Source: a virus
Strand: one strand, 5' to 3'
DNA: 49,394 nt
Virus record (IMG/VR): IMGVR_UViG_3300004463_000131
Location: 1-49,394 of that record
The notes beneath the pieces are model-generated. The model was given only the letters and a program-made list of their open reading frames with translations, was not told the DNA's origin and did no database searches. Of the stretch, positions 14,673 through 22,097 are shown one piece after another; the stretch's first letter is position 1; every line of letters starts with the position of its first letter. The translations under genes were made by a program, and so were the position numbers.

Positions 14673-17573
14673 ATGGTAAAACTTTCTTGGCCTGAAGCAA
14701 TTCGCCTCTATCGTGAGGAAGAATTAGGTGTTGAGACTTTTCGCGCTACTAACATCACGACAGGGCTTGGACAGAGCAATGTCGATCTTGGAACGTGGAC
14801 ACTTACTTTCGACAACCACTTCACAGATGTTGCGAACACTGTCGTAGATGTAAATGATGCTCCAGCATGGACAACTCCTAAGCTCTATGCGAAGGGTAGT
14901 TATGATGCTACTGGCGCCGGTACTTATGTTACTAAAAGTTATGATCCCGGCGTAGCGCCGAATTCTCTCTATGCTCAGAGAGACGCTACTACTCTTGGAA
15001 TGGGCGCGGGTAACTTCGCGAATAGTACAGGTAATAAGTGTGCCAATCTTGAAAGTGGTCGGCAGAAGCTTGCTACTAACGTCCATGACACTGAGGATGG
15101 TGTAACTGAAATCTCTGAAGGCTTCTATCAGTGCTATGGGCATTTTGTAGCAAGAATGAAGCTTCCGAAAGCTATTGGTAGGCCGGATACTTGCACACTC
15201 TGGCCCGCTTTCTGGCTATTGTCAGATAAGTTCAACATTCCAGATGAGCCGTATTTGGAAATTGACGGCTTTGAAATATACTTGGGATCGAATAATAATA
15301 CTACTCAATACGATGGTGCTTGGCACTCTGCTATGCACTCCCATGATACTCCTAGGCCATTGTTGGCTCCGGGGTTTATCACTAGAGATATCTTCACTAG
15401 TGAAATCATGGGCATGAACCCCAATGCAGCTTTTGGAACGGCTAGTAACTTCGATTGGGGCGATGCTTATCACGATTTCCAGATTACTATGACGCCGGAA
15501 TGGTGCATTCTTGGCTATGATAATTTGGAAGTTATTCGCTATCCTATGCTTGATCATTACCATCAAGCTTTCTATATGCTAATTAGCTTGCAGGTAAAAG
15601 ATGCGGATGCGCAAGGAACTAAGAGTGTCAGGAATGGCACTTTCACGACTTCGCCGGATACTAGCTGGACTAAAGGTTCTGGTTGGACAGTAAGTGCTGG
15701 CGCGGCTCATGCTACTGCTGTAGCTGATGCCGTTGAAATGTCTCAATCGATGGTAACAGTTACGGGTGTTCCTTACAAATACACCTACACTGTTTCCAAC
15801 TACGTAGCTGGTGGTGTTAGGCTGAAGCTTACTGGCGGCACTCCAGTTGTTGGAACGACTAGAACAGCTAATGGAACTTATACTGAAACCTTTGTAGCTG
15901 ATGGTAATACTGGAATAGCCTTTGAATGCACGGGCGGTCCTACTACCCTAGACATTGATAATGTCACTGGCGTTGTAGGTTTCGTAGAAGATGTTATTGC
16001 TTGGCTAGACGTAGATCGTCTTTCTGCCTATCAAAATCCAGACTGGGACAATCTAACCATCGGCGGTACAGCAGATGTTAAAACTGTCACTACTGCTCTT
16101 GCTATGGCAAGCTATGCCGCCAATGATGGTAGGATTGTTAATGGGACAAGCGCTACTTCCAACCTTACTACGACACCTACCCTGAATGCGAATGGGCTGG
16201 GGGCGAAGGTAATTAAGAAGTATTCCGACTTCGGGAATAATCCTCCTTGGAGCGGGACGATGATCCCCTTGGCTGTAGGGGATATTAAGACTACTGGCAG
16301 GCATAACTACAAGTGGAGCGTTGCGAATGATTGCTGGATACTTCTAAATCCCGGCATTCCTTTTGTAGCCAAGCCCAAGACCTATGTTCCTCCTGCTTAT
16401 GCTGTTCCTGCTACGCAAGTAGATGTGGCGGCAGTAGAGGGAGTTATCATGCAGGATTGGAATAAGCTAAATCTTCTTCCTGATGGGCATACAGGAAAAA
16501 CTAGCGCATTCGATCCTAGTAGAATTACTCCTAGAGTGCTGCCGGAGAAAAGTCTTATTTCTGTTGTTACTAAGCAACCGGGAGATTTTGTTGGAAATGT
16601 TCCTCTAGCGAATGTTCCAGCAGTTCCGGCAAGAGCGGCTTGGAGTGGGGATAGTAATTTTAGAGTTAACCCTGCTAATGGTGACGTGTTTGTAGCTCCC
16701 GGAGCGGTTCTTACTGAAGGCATTAAAACTGGTGAAGTTTCTTACTGGTCTCCAGGAATGCCGATTAAGCAGGGAAGTAACATCTGCAAAGTTAGCATTG
16801 ATGTTAGGCCGAATGTGCCATTTGACATTGCTGCATACTTTGGAGCTAACCTAGCCTTCTGCTATGAGTTTGATAAAGCTAGCACTATGACAAGCGATGG
16901 TGTGTTGGTGATAACTGATGGTCAGACGGTTCAGACTGTTACTGATACTAGCGGTCAAGGAAAGCATGGAACTCAGCTTACCGTTGCTAATCAGCTAACC
17001 TTTGATGTCGATGGATTGAATGGCTTTCCCTGTCTGATTAGCGGTGATACTACTAATTTCTTCCAGCTTCCGAATAACCCCTTCAACTCTCCATTGAATG
17101 CTATGAATGGTTTAGCATTCTTTAGTGATAGTTCTGCTGGTATTCAGCCGGGAGGTACTACTAGACGTACTGATGCCTATGCTGAGCAACTTTCTATGCA
17201 TTCTATTCTAATGAAATGGGATGCTAGTGGAGTTACTGCTTGGGTGAATGGTAGTCCTAAGAATGTGATCCAAGCGGTAGGGAATATCAACTCTGTCGGT
17301 TGGATTTTGTTCTTCGGTCAGACTGATGCCTTTGCTGGAGCTTCTACTACAGTCTATGGTGGTAATGATAGTAACCAAGCTAGACTATTCCAAGCCGCTA
17401 GCGGTTCTGGTGGTTGGAAAGGTAAAGCTGGTGTTCTTGTTGCAGGGAGGACTTTCCTTAATGCAAGTGATGGCGATAAGATAATGGCCCACGTGCATCA
17501 TCGGTTTTTAGCACAGAACTTACTGCCTGCTAGTAACCCCTACAAAGTCACCCCTCCTAGCCTCTATGGATGA
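14673..17573 (+). CDS. GH16-type glycosidase tail protein (polysaccharide depolymerase)
   Basis: A 966-aa protein. Residues about 37-310 match a family 16 glycoside hydrolase: WPAFWLLSD, then EIDGFE with E196 as likely nucleophile, D198, and E201 as acid/base, then WHSAMHSH. Family 16 cleaves beta-1,3/1,4-glucans and galactans, including rhizobial exopolysaccharide. A jelly-roll carbohydrate-binding-like module (about 320-430) and a LamG-like C-terminus (about 705-960) follow. It likely strips host capsule or exopolysaccharide during adsorption; the substrate is unknown. Confidence 0.8.
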   Translation: MVKLSWPEAIRLYREEELGVETFRATNITTGLGQSNVDLGTWTLTFDNHFTDVANTVVDVNDAPAWTTPKLYAKGSYDATGAGTYVTKSYDPGVAPNSLYAQRDATTLGMGAGNFANSTGNKCANLESGRQKLATNVHDTEDGVTEISEGFYQCYGHFVARMKLPKAIGRPDTCTLWPAFWLLSDKFNIPDEPYLEIDGFEIYLGSNNNTTQYDGAWHSAMHSHDTPRPLLAPGFITRDIFTSEIMGMNPNAAFGTASNFDWGDAYHDFQITMTPEWCILGYDNLEVIRYPMLDHYHQAFYMLISLQVKDADAQGTKSVRNGTFTTSPDTSWTKGSGWTVSAGAAHATAVADAVEMSQSMVTVTGVPYKYTYTVSNYVAGGVRLKLTGGTPVVGTTRTANGTYTETFVADGNTGIAFECTGGPTTLDIDNVTGVVGFVEDVIAWLDVDRLSAYQNPDWDNLTIGGTADVKTVTTALAMASYAANDGRIVNGTSATSNLTTTPTLNANGLGAKVIKKYSDFGNNPPWSGTMIPLAVGDIKTTGRHNYKWSVANDCWILLNPGIPFVAKPKTYVPPAYAVPATQVDVAAVEGVIMQDWNKLNLLPDGHTGKTSAFDPSRITPRVLPEKSLISVVTKQPGDFVGNVPLANVPAVPARAAWSGDSNFRVNPANGDVFVAPGAVLTEGIKTGEVSYWSPGMPIKQGSNICKVSIDVRPNVPFDIAAYFGANLAFCYEFDKASTMTSDGVLVITDGQTVQTVTDTSGQGKHGTQLTVANQLTFDVDGLNGFPCLISGDTTNFFQLPNNPFNSPLNAMNGLAFFSDSSAGIQPGGTTRRTDAYAEQLSMHSILMKWDASGVTAWVNGSPKNVIQAVGNINSVGWILFFGQTDAFAGASTTVYGGNDSNQARLFQAASGSGGWKGKAGVLVAGRTFLNASDGDKIMAHVHHRFLAQNLLPASNPYKVTPPSLYG

Positions 17574-17896
17574 GAACCATGAAGAAACTTCTAGTAATAC
17601 TGCTCTTGAGCAGTTCAGCAGCGATAGCCCATGAAGCGCTTCCTACTAAGCAACTACCGCTTGGATGGAAGTACCCTACGTCGTGTTGCTCGAATATGGA
17701 TTGTAAGCAAGTGCCCGCGAGCTTCATACACGAGCGGCAGGAAGGCTATGTTATTGATAGCACCGGAGAGGTCGTGGCCTATAAAGACTACAGAGTTAAA
17801 AAATCTCCCGATGGAGAATATCACTGGTGCGCCTATCAAGGCGGACCTGACGCCGGACATACAATCTGTCTCTTTGTCCCCCCGAAAGGATTTTGA
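17570..17896 (+). CDS. Secreted Cys-rich small protein
   Basis: A 108-aa protein with a clear signal peptide (MKKLLVILLLSSSAAIAHE). The mature part carries SCCSNMDC, then CAYQGG and TICLF, so there are enough cysteines for disulfides in the periplasm. Similar CCS..DC proteins are familiar from alphaproteobacteria and their phages. The first ATG overlaps the previous stop (ATGA); the ATG three codons later may be used. Function is unknown. Confidence 0.7.
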   Translation: MRTMKKLLVILLLSSSAAIAHEALPTKQLPLGWKYPTSCCSNMDCKQVPASFIHERQEGYVIDSTGEVVAYKDYRVKKSPDGEYHWCAYQGGPDAGHTICLFVPPKGF

Positions 17897-17897
17897 A

Positions 17898-18095
17898 ATG
17901 CCTAGAGCTAGGAATAGAGGTTCTGTGAATATGCTAGAAGCTGCACAGAAGGAAATGGTGAAAGAAGCACTAGATTTAGGAAAGGAGAATGAAGATGGCG
18001 AAGAAGAAAGGAACGATGAAAAAGTCTCAGAAACCCTTGTCAAAACACCTGTCTCGACAGGAAAAGCTGGGACAAAAGCTCGCAGCAAGAAATAA
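17898..18095 (+). CDS. 65-aa charged protein
   Basis: A small Lys/Glu-rich protein (MPRARNRGSVNMLEAAQKEM...). AAAGGA lies about 8 bases upstream of the ATG. Its last 101 bases are overlapped in another frame by the 46-aa ORF at 17995, which has the better ribosome site. No family is known. Confidence 0.55.
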   Translation: MPRARNRGSVNMLEAAQKEMVKEALDLGKENEDGEEERNDEKVSETLVKTPVSTGKAGTKARSKK

Positions 18096-18135
18096 AGAAG
18101 TTAAGAAGTCCATGAAGAACTATGGATTTCGTTAG
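17995..18135 (+). CDS. 46-aa highly basic protein, overlapping frame
   Basis: A Lys/Arg-rich ORF (MAKKKGTMKKSQK... ending NYGFR) in a different frame from the 65-aa gene. A full AAAGGAG stands 7 bases before its ATG. The stop TAG is followed at once by the ATG of the next ORF. Strong positive charge suggests nucleic-acid or membrane contact, or a packaged internal protein. It is too short for confident family assignment. Confidence 0.55.
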   Translation: MAKKKGTMKKSQKPLSKHLSRQEKLGQKLAARNKEVKKSMKNYGFR

Positions 18136-18243
18136 ATGGTTCAACGTGTACGCGGACAAGAAATAAAGAAGCCATTGCCGGGGAGTAAACCAACCGGCAT
18201 GAAAGGGGCAAAGCCTTTGCCTCGTAGTATAAGGAGCAAGTGA
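18136..18243 (+). CDS. 35-aa basic protein
   Basis: MVQRVRGQEIKK... to PRSIRSK, starting on the base after the previous stop (TAGATG), so translation is probably coupled. It is rich in Lys, Arg, Gly and Pro. Coding status is supported only by spacing and by its similar composition to its neighbours. Confidence 0.45.
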   Translation: MVQRVRGQEIKKPLPGSKPTGMKGAKPLPRSIRSK

Positions 18244-18244
18244 A

Positions 18245-18349
18245 ATGGCTAAGAAACCAAAACCTATGCCGAGTGGTAAGGGTGGCAAGGGCGGAGCACA
18301 TGATATGCTTCCCCACGCTATTAAGAAGGGCGGAAAGAAGGGTTACTAA
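18245..18349 (+). CDS. 34-aa Lys/Gly-rich protein
   Basis: MAKKPKPMPSGKGGKGG... to KKGY. AAGGAG lies 8 bases before the ATG. Like its neighbours it is strongly basic and low-complexity. Small basic Gly-rich proteins near head-tail genes of SU10-like phages are known to me as unnamed ORFs. A virion DNA-binding role is possible but unproven. Confidence 0.5.
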   Translation: MAKKPKPMPSGKGGKGGAHDMLPHAIKKGGKKGY

Positions 18350-18350
18350 C

Positions 18351-18605
18351 ATGGCTAAAACTGCACCCACGCCAGAAGTCGAATACGAGGAAGAGATTTC
18401 TGTGCCCTTTGATATAGAAGATGTGGCGGACCTGAAGATAGGGCAGGAGGTTACTATCACTCTGCGTGGGTGCATTAATAGGCTGGATGGAAGTATCCCT
18501 AATTTTAGTTGCATTGGTGTAAAGCTTTATGAGAAGAAGCTTAGGAAGACAGGAAATAGTCAGGCTGAGGGTATTGCTAAGCTCAGTGGTGAGGATGATT
18601 ACTAA
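18351..18605 (+). CDS. 84-aa acidic hypothetical protein
   Basis: The ATG at 18351 follows the previous stop by one base, and the stop overlaps the adaptor start (TAATG). The sequence (ISVPFDIEDVADLKIGQEVTITLRG) looks like a compact beta-barrel or ferredoxin-like fold with an acidic first half. Position immediately before the adaptor suggests a small virion or assembly protein. Confidence 0.62.
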   Translation: MAKTAPTPEVEYEEEISVPFDIEDVADLKIGQEVTITLRGCINRLDGSIPNFSCIGVKLYEKKLRKTGNSQAEGIAKLSGEDDY

Positions 18606-19246
18606 TGAACAGAGATGCGCTAGTAGCCAGGATTAAGCTGAACCTAGGGTTTATCTCTGGAACGGCTTTCGATGCGGATATTGTTACTAGCCTTCAGCAA
18701 GTTCAGGAAGAGCTAGAAAGAGAGCCGGAACTTCCTTGGTTCTTGAAGAAGGCTTTTACGGGGCTAGTTACTGTAGCTGATACTAAGACAGTGGCTGTTC
18801 CGGCAGATTTCATTCGCCTGTTCACTAGCGATCAGATGTTTATGAGGAATAGTGAGAATGAAGAAACCCCCGTCCTTCAGGATGAAGAAGGCTTCTTGCG
18901 AATTCGCTATCCAATTAGCGAAGATACAGGAACTCCGAAAGGCTTCGCTATCGTCAATGGGCAGTTTCGTTTCTACCCAACGCCGGATGCAGTTTACACA
19001 ATTCAGGGAACCTACTTCGCGAAAGATGCAGTTCTAAGCTCTGGAGCTACTACTAATCTCTGGAGCACTCATCTGGAAGAGGTTCTTATTGGCAAGGCTG
19101 GTTTCATTCTAGCTAGTGGAAAGCGCGATCAGATCGCTATGGAACTCTTTGCTGGCATTCTAGGTAGAGGAATGCAGAAGCTTAATGAAATGAATACAGC
19201 CGATGAGGCTGCTGGTAGCAAGCCTGTGATGGGTGGAGAAGACTGA
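18605..19246 (+). CDS. Head-tail adaptor protein (SU10-like)
   Basis: A 213-aa protein with an N-terminal helical part (MNRDALVARIKLNLG, LQQVQEELEREPELPWF). A beta region with TKTVAVPADFIRL, QFRFYPTPD and a C-terminal helical end follow. This pattern is shared by podoviral adaptor/connector proteins that dock below the portal. Start and stop overlap neighbours by single bases. The capsid type in this genome supports the SU10-like assignment. Confidence 0.7.
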   Translation: MNRDALVARIKLNLGFISGTAFDADIVTSLQQVQEELEREPELPWFLKKAFTGLVTVADTKTVAVPADFIRLFTSDQMFMRNSENEETPVLQDEEGFLRIRYPISEDTGTPKGFAIVNGQFRFYPTPDAVYTIQGTYFAKDAVLSSGATTNLWSTHLEEVLIGKAGFILASGKRDQIAMELFAGILGRGMQKLNEMNTADEAAGSKPVMGGED

Positions 19247-20556
19247 TGGGCCTCGAAGCTGCAAGTTTCCTTAATGATCTTGTTACGACTAATCCGGCCG
19301 GTACGGATGGTAAGAGCCAAGGTGATGATCATCTTAGATTGCTTAAGACTGTTCTTAAAGCTACCTTTCCCGGCATGACGGCGGCCAATAGCTTCGATGC
19401 GACGACTAATAATATAGTCATCAATAGTACAGATGCCGGTGCCGGTGCCGGTCCTATCATAGATATGTATAGGAATACCACTGGTGCTGCTAATGACGAG
19501 CTTGGTAGGATTATCTTCAACGGTAAGGATGATGGCGGTGCTAAGCAGGAATTTGTAAATATTCATGCTGCTATTTTAGATGCTACTGCCGGTAGTGAAG
19601 ACGCTGAATTTGTCGTTGATATGGTTCATGCTGGAACCATAAGGCGCTTTTTTGCTGCAAGAGCAGATTTTGCAGGCTTTGGTCCTATTGATAGAGAAGA
19701 TTACTTTCTAGGCAGAAATGATGATGATGGGTATCTTAGTTTCCAGGGCGGTAATGCTGTAGGCGATGGTTCTGTTAGAACTTATGGTGGAACTCATGCG
19801 ACTAAAGCTAAGGATATTGAATTCTATTCTAATAACGTTCTAGTCTATGGGTATGATTTTAGTTCTACGCAGCATGAATTTAATCATCAGAGCTATTTCG
19901 CTGCGGATATTAGAGGAACTAATGAAGGCACTAGTCGTCCAGGAAATGGCTCTAATGCTCAAGGGCTTCATTGGATTAATTCAACATCTGCTATGGCAGT
20001 TAATACCAACGGCGATACTAGCAACTTTGGCAGAACTGCTGATGGAACATTCATGGTCTGGTGCTCAGCGGGTGTGGCACAGGGAGCGGTGAGTATTGCA
20101 GGAGCAGTTACTACTTATTCTTCTTTCTCCGGTGCGCATTGGGCGCAATTCGTAGATGGAACTAAGCCGGATTTGCTGCCGGGGACTATCTGCGATAGTC
20201 TTGGGGTGATGTCTATCTGGGATAATCAGTTTGATAAGAGGCTTCCTAGATTTGAAGTTTCTTCTAAACCAAAATCTCCTAAAGTCTATGGTGTGTTTGG
20301 CTGGTGGGATGATTTTGAAGCTGAGAAATCTAATGATGCTTTCATCATAGGCGTTGGCGTTTACTATGTCAGAATGGCCCCTAATGAAAATCCTAAGATC
20401 GGAGACTATGTAGAGCACGGTGGTGGCGGAATGGGTAGGGTTCAAACTGAACCTTATCAAATGAATAGCACTGTTGGGAAGATCATTTCTGATGTAGTAG
20501 CGGAAGTTTACGAAGATGGTTCGAAGCTTTATCCCGCTTCTATTCATTGCAGTTAA
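19246..20556 (+). CDS. Tail fibre/spike protein with Peptidase_G2-like C-terminus
   Basis: A 436-aa protein. Its first 45 residues (MGLEAASFLNDLVTTNPAG, KSQGDDHLRLLKTVLKATFP) match the conserved virion-attachment segment of many short-tail fibres. A beta-rich middle is followed by a C-terminal region (PKVYGVFGWWDD, then IGDYVEHGGGGMGRVQ) that resembles the Peptidase_G2 autoproteolytic trimerisation chaperone. Such domains fold the trimer and are then cleaved off. The catalytic residue was not pinned down. Confidence 0.72.
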   Translation: MGLEAASFLNDLVTTNPAGTDGKSQGDDHLRLLKTVLKATFPGMTAANSFDATTNNIVINSTDAGAGAGPIIDMYRNTTGAANDELGRIIFNGKDDGGAKQEFVNIHAAILDATAGSEDAEFVVDMVHAGTIRRFFAARADFAGFGPIDREDYFLGRNDDDGYLSFQGGNAVGDGSVRTYGGTHATKAKDIEFYSNNVLVYGYDFSSTQHEFNHQSYFAADIRGTNEGTSRPGNGSNAQGLHWINSTSAMAVNTNGDTSNFGRTADGTFMVWCSAGVAQGAVSIAGAVTTYSSFSGAHWAQFVDGTKPDLLPGTICDSLGVMSIWDNQFDKRLPRFEVSSKPKSPKVYGVFGWWDDFEAEKSNDAFIIGVGVYYVRMAPNENPKIGDYVEHGGGGMGRVQTEPYQMNSTVGKIISDVVAEVYEDGSKLYPASIHCS

Positions 20557-20565
20557 GGAGTTAAA

Positions 20566-20898
20566 ATGCCCCAATTTATGAATGAAACAGACATGAGCCT
20601 TACTAGAATGGGCTCAGAGATTATGTTCCAGTCTCAGGTTATTGAGGCTCAGAAGAAACAGATAGCGGAACTAATAACCGCTAAGGAGGCGATTGAGAAA
20701 CATGCTAAGCAACTAGAACTCCAGATAGAGAAAGCGAAGTCCAATGGACATGAGCGCGAAAGGCAGGATGCACCTGAAGAACAGAGAAGGAGTGAAAGCG
20801 AAAGCGTATCCAGACAGCGGGGGAATATGGACAATCGGCGTAGGACACACAGCAATGGCGGGGCCGCCGAAGCCGCGAAGGGGAATGATACTCAGTGA
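20566..20898 (+). CDS. Coiled-coil protein overlapping the endolysin
   Basis: A 110-aa ORF with AAGGAG five bases before the ATG. Residues 20-60 are a heptad-rich coiled coil (IEAQKKQIAELITAKEAIEK). From about residue 60 the sequence becomes Arg/Ser-rich and disordered, exactly where the endolysin gene begins in another frame, a mark of overprinted coding. It may act with lysis proteins or be a small tail chaperone. The 155-bp overlap is unusually long. Confidence 0.62.
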   Translation: MPQFMNETDMSLTRMGSEIMFQSQVIEAQKKQIAELITAKEAIEKHAKQLELQIEKAKSNGHERERQDAPEEQRRSESESVSRQRGNMDNRRRTHSNGGAAEAAKGNDTQ

Positions 20899-21196
20899 TC
20901 AGGAGATAGATGAAGTTCTAGCCCATGATCTAGTTCGTTATGAAGATGCTGTGGAACGAGTGCTAAAGGGAATAAAGCTAAAGCAGTATGAATTCGACGC
21001 TTTAGTCTCTTTGTGCTTTAATATCGGTGAAGCCAACTTCGCCAAGAGTTCAGTAGTCAAGCTGATAAAAGCAGGAAACAAAGCCGGTGCTGCTGATAAG
21101 TTCCTTCTATGGAAAAAGGCCGGAGGAAGAGTTGTCCTTGGGCTAGTTAATAGAAGGAAAAGCGAGAGACTTCAGTTTCTCGGTCAACTAGAGTAG
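20744..21196 (+). CDS. Endolysin, GH24 (T4-type) lysozyme
   Basis: A 150-aa muramidase that cuts the N-acetylmuramic acid-N-acetylglucosamine bond at lysis. The catalytic triad of T4 lysozyme is present in the right spacing: E15, D24 and T30 (NREGVKAKAYPDSGG, WTIGVGHT). The core helix (QYEFDALVSLCFNIG) is also clear. No signal peptide or SAR helix is seen, so it needs a holin. Initiation could be at 20744 or at the ATG two codons later. The gene starts inside the preceding coiled-coil gene. Confidence 0.92.
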   Translation: MDMSAKGRMHLKNREGVKAKAYPDSGGIWTIGVGHTAMAGPPKPRRGMILSDQEIDEVLAHDLVRYEDAVERVLKGIKLKQYEFDALVSLCFNIGEANFAKSSVVKLIKAGNKAGAADKFLLWKKAGGRVVLGLVNRRKSERLQFLGQLE

Positions 21197-21208
21197 AAGG
21201 AAAATGTG

Positions 21209-21514
21209 ATGAAAGCGCTTATCATTGCAATGTTCCTGATCCCTCTGGCGGTGCTTACCGGCTGTCAGAGTTCAGGATTTAGCTGGAAGAACTTCTTTGG
21301 ATCGAGAGATCCATGTGGAGTTGCTGAGAGTACTCATGCTGCTTTCTTGGTCTTTGCAGGGACTAGACATCTTTCTGCAAAAGTCATGGCAGGTGAGCGA
21401 GCCGCTATTGCCAGTGTGAGAGAGTATTGCTCTGCTGGTGATATCAAGCAAGTACAGTTGCAGAAGATCGTAGCCGCCTATGCCGCTGCGGTTGCTGCTT
21501 ACAAAGGACAGTAA
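21209..21514 (+). CDS. Lipoprotein of the lysis module
   Basis: A 101-aa protein with a signal peptide and lipobox (LAVLTGC, Cys at about residue 18), hence an outer-membrane or periplasmic lipoprotein. After the lipid anchor come an Ala-rich helical region and two cysteines. Placed between endolysin and holin-like genes, it could be the outer spanin subunit or a lysis-timing lipoprotein. AAGGA lies 7 bases before the ATG. Rz1-type proteins are usually shorter and Pro-rich, so the spanin call is uncertain. Confidence 0.65.
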   Translation: MKALIIAMFLIPLAVLTGCQSSGFSWKNFFGSRDPCGVAESTHAAFLVFAGTRHLSAKVMAGERAAIASVREYCSAGDIKQVQLQKIVAAYAAAVAAYKGQ

Positions 21515-21519
21515 CTAAG

Positions 21520-21693
21520 ATGGGTGCTTATTCGAAATTCATCGGTTCTCTTGTTGGTGGTCTTATTGGGCTTCTCGGCTCAACTTTTGCACTTCCGGCA
21601 GAGTGGCAGTCGCCTGAAATGGTATCAGCCATTACGATGGTTTTGTCTGGTATCATGACTTTCTTGTTCCCGGCGAATACCTCGGGAAACTAA
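21520..21693 (+). CDS. Holin-like 57-aa membrane protein
   Basis: MGAYSKFIGS..., with hydrophobic segments at about residues 8-25 and 34-51 and a short polar loop containing PAEWQSPE. A two-span topology, small size and position directly after endolysin and lipoprotein fit a class II holin that would release the signal-less endolysin. It lies only 5 bases beyond the lipoprotein stop. The ribosome site is weak (ACTAAG). Confidence 0.65.
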   Translation: MGAYSKFIGSLVGGLIGLLGSTFALPAEWQSPEMVSAITMVLSGIMTFLFPANTSGN

Positions 21694-21698
21694 GAACG

Positions 21699-21851
21699 TT
21701 GGGGATTGTCCTGCGGGTGCTTAATCTTCTAGTAAGGCTAGGTATCCGCAGGAAACCTCTCCAACAAAAGCCTAGAATAACAAAAGAAACTGTGGACGCA
21801 CAGATAAAAAGACAGAGAGAGCTTTGGAAGAAAAATCACCCAAACGGCTAG
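21699..21851 (+). CDS. Possible 50-aa basic protein
   Basis: An open frame from a TTG at 21699 encodes LGIVLRVLNLLVRLGIRRK and then a basic helical tail ending LWKKNHPNG. It fills the gap between the holin-like gene and the next ORF and looks like an amphipathic helix plus a Lys/Arg tail. The start codon is weak and has no clear ribosome site, so it may be unexpressed. Confidence 0.35.
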   Translation: MGIVLRVLNLLVRLGIRRKPLQQKPRITKETVDAQIKRQRELWKKNHPNG

Positions 21852-21860
21852 GAGAATATC

Positions 21861-22097
21861 ATGCCGCCGAGACAACCTCCAGAACATTGGTGGATTATCC
21901 TTCTGAGACATTTTACAACATTCTGTGCGATAGTAGGAATTTTATGGTGGATAGGATCGCCGAGAGTTGAAGCTTTTATCCATGATGTTGTGAATGATAG
22001 GATAAGTAGGGTAGAGCTTCGGCTAGATAGAATGTTAGAAAGACTTAATAAGATCGACATTCAACTGGACAGGATTGAAAAGAAAGAAAATGGCTAA
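21861..22097 (+). CDS. Membrane-anchored coiled-coil protein (spanin- or holin-like)
   Basis: A 78-aa protein. One transmembrane helix lies at about residues 11-32 (IILLRHFTTFCAIVGILWWI), then a charged coiled coil (VVNDRISRVELRLDRMLERL). This N-in membrane plus periplasmic coiled-coil architecture is that of inner-membrane spanins, though members of an antiholin-like family also look so. GGAG lies 6 bases from the ATG. It overlaps the start of the following gene by 8 bases. Confidence 0.65.
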   Translation: MPPRQPPEHWWIILLRHFTTFCAIVGILWWIGSPRVEAFIHDVVNDRISRVELRLDRMLERLNKIDIQLDRIEKKENG

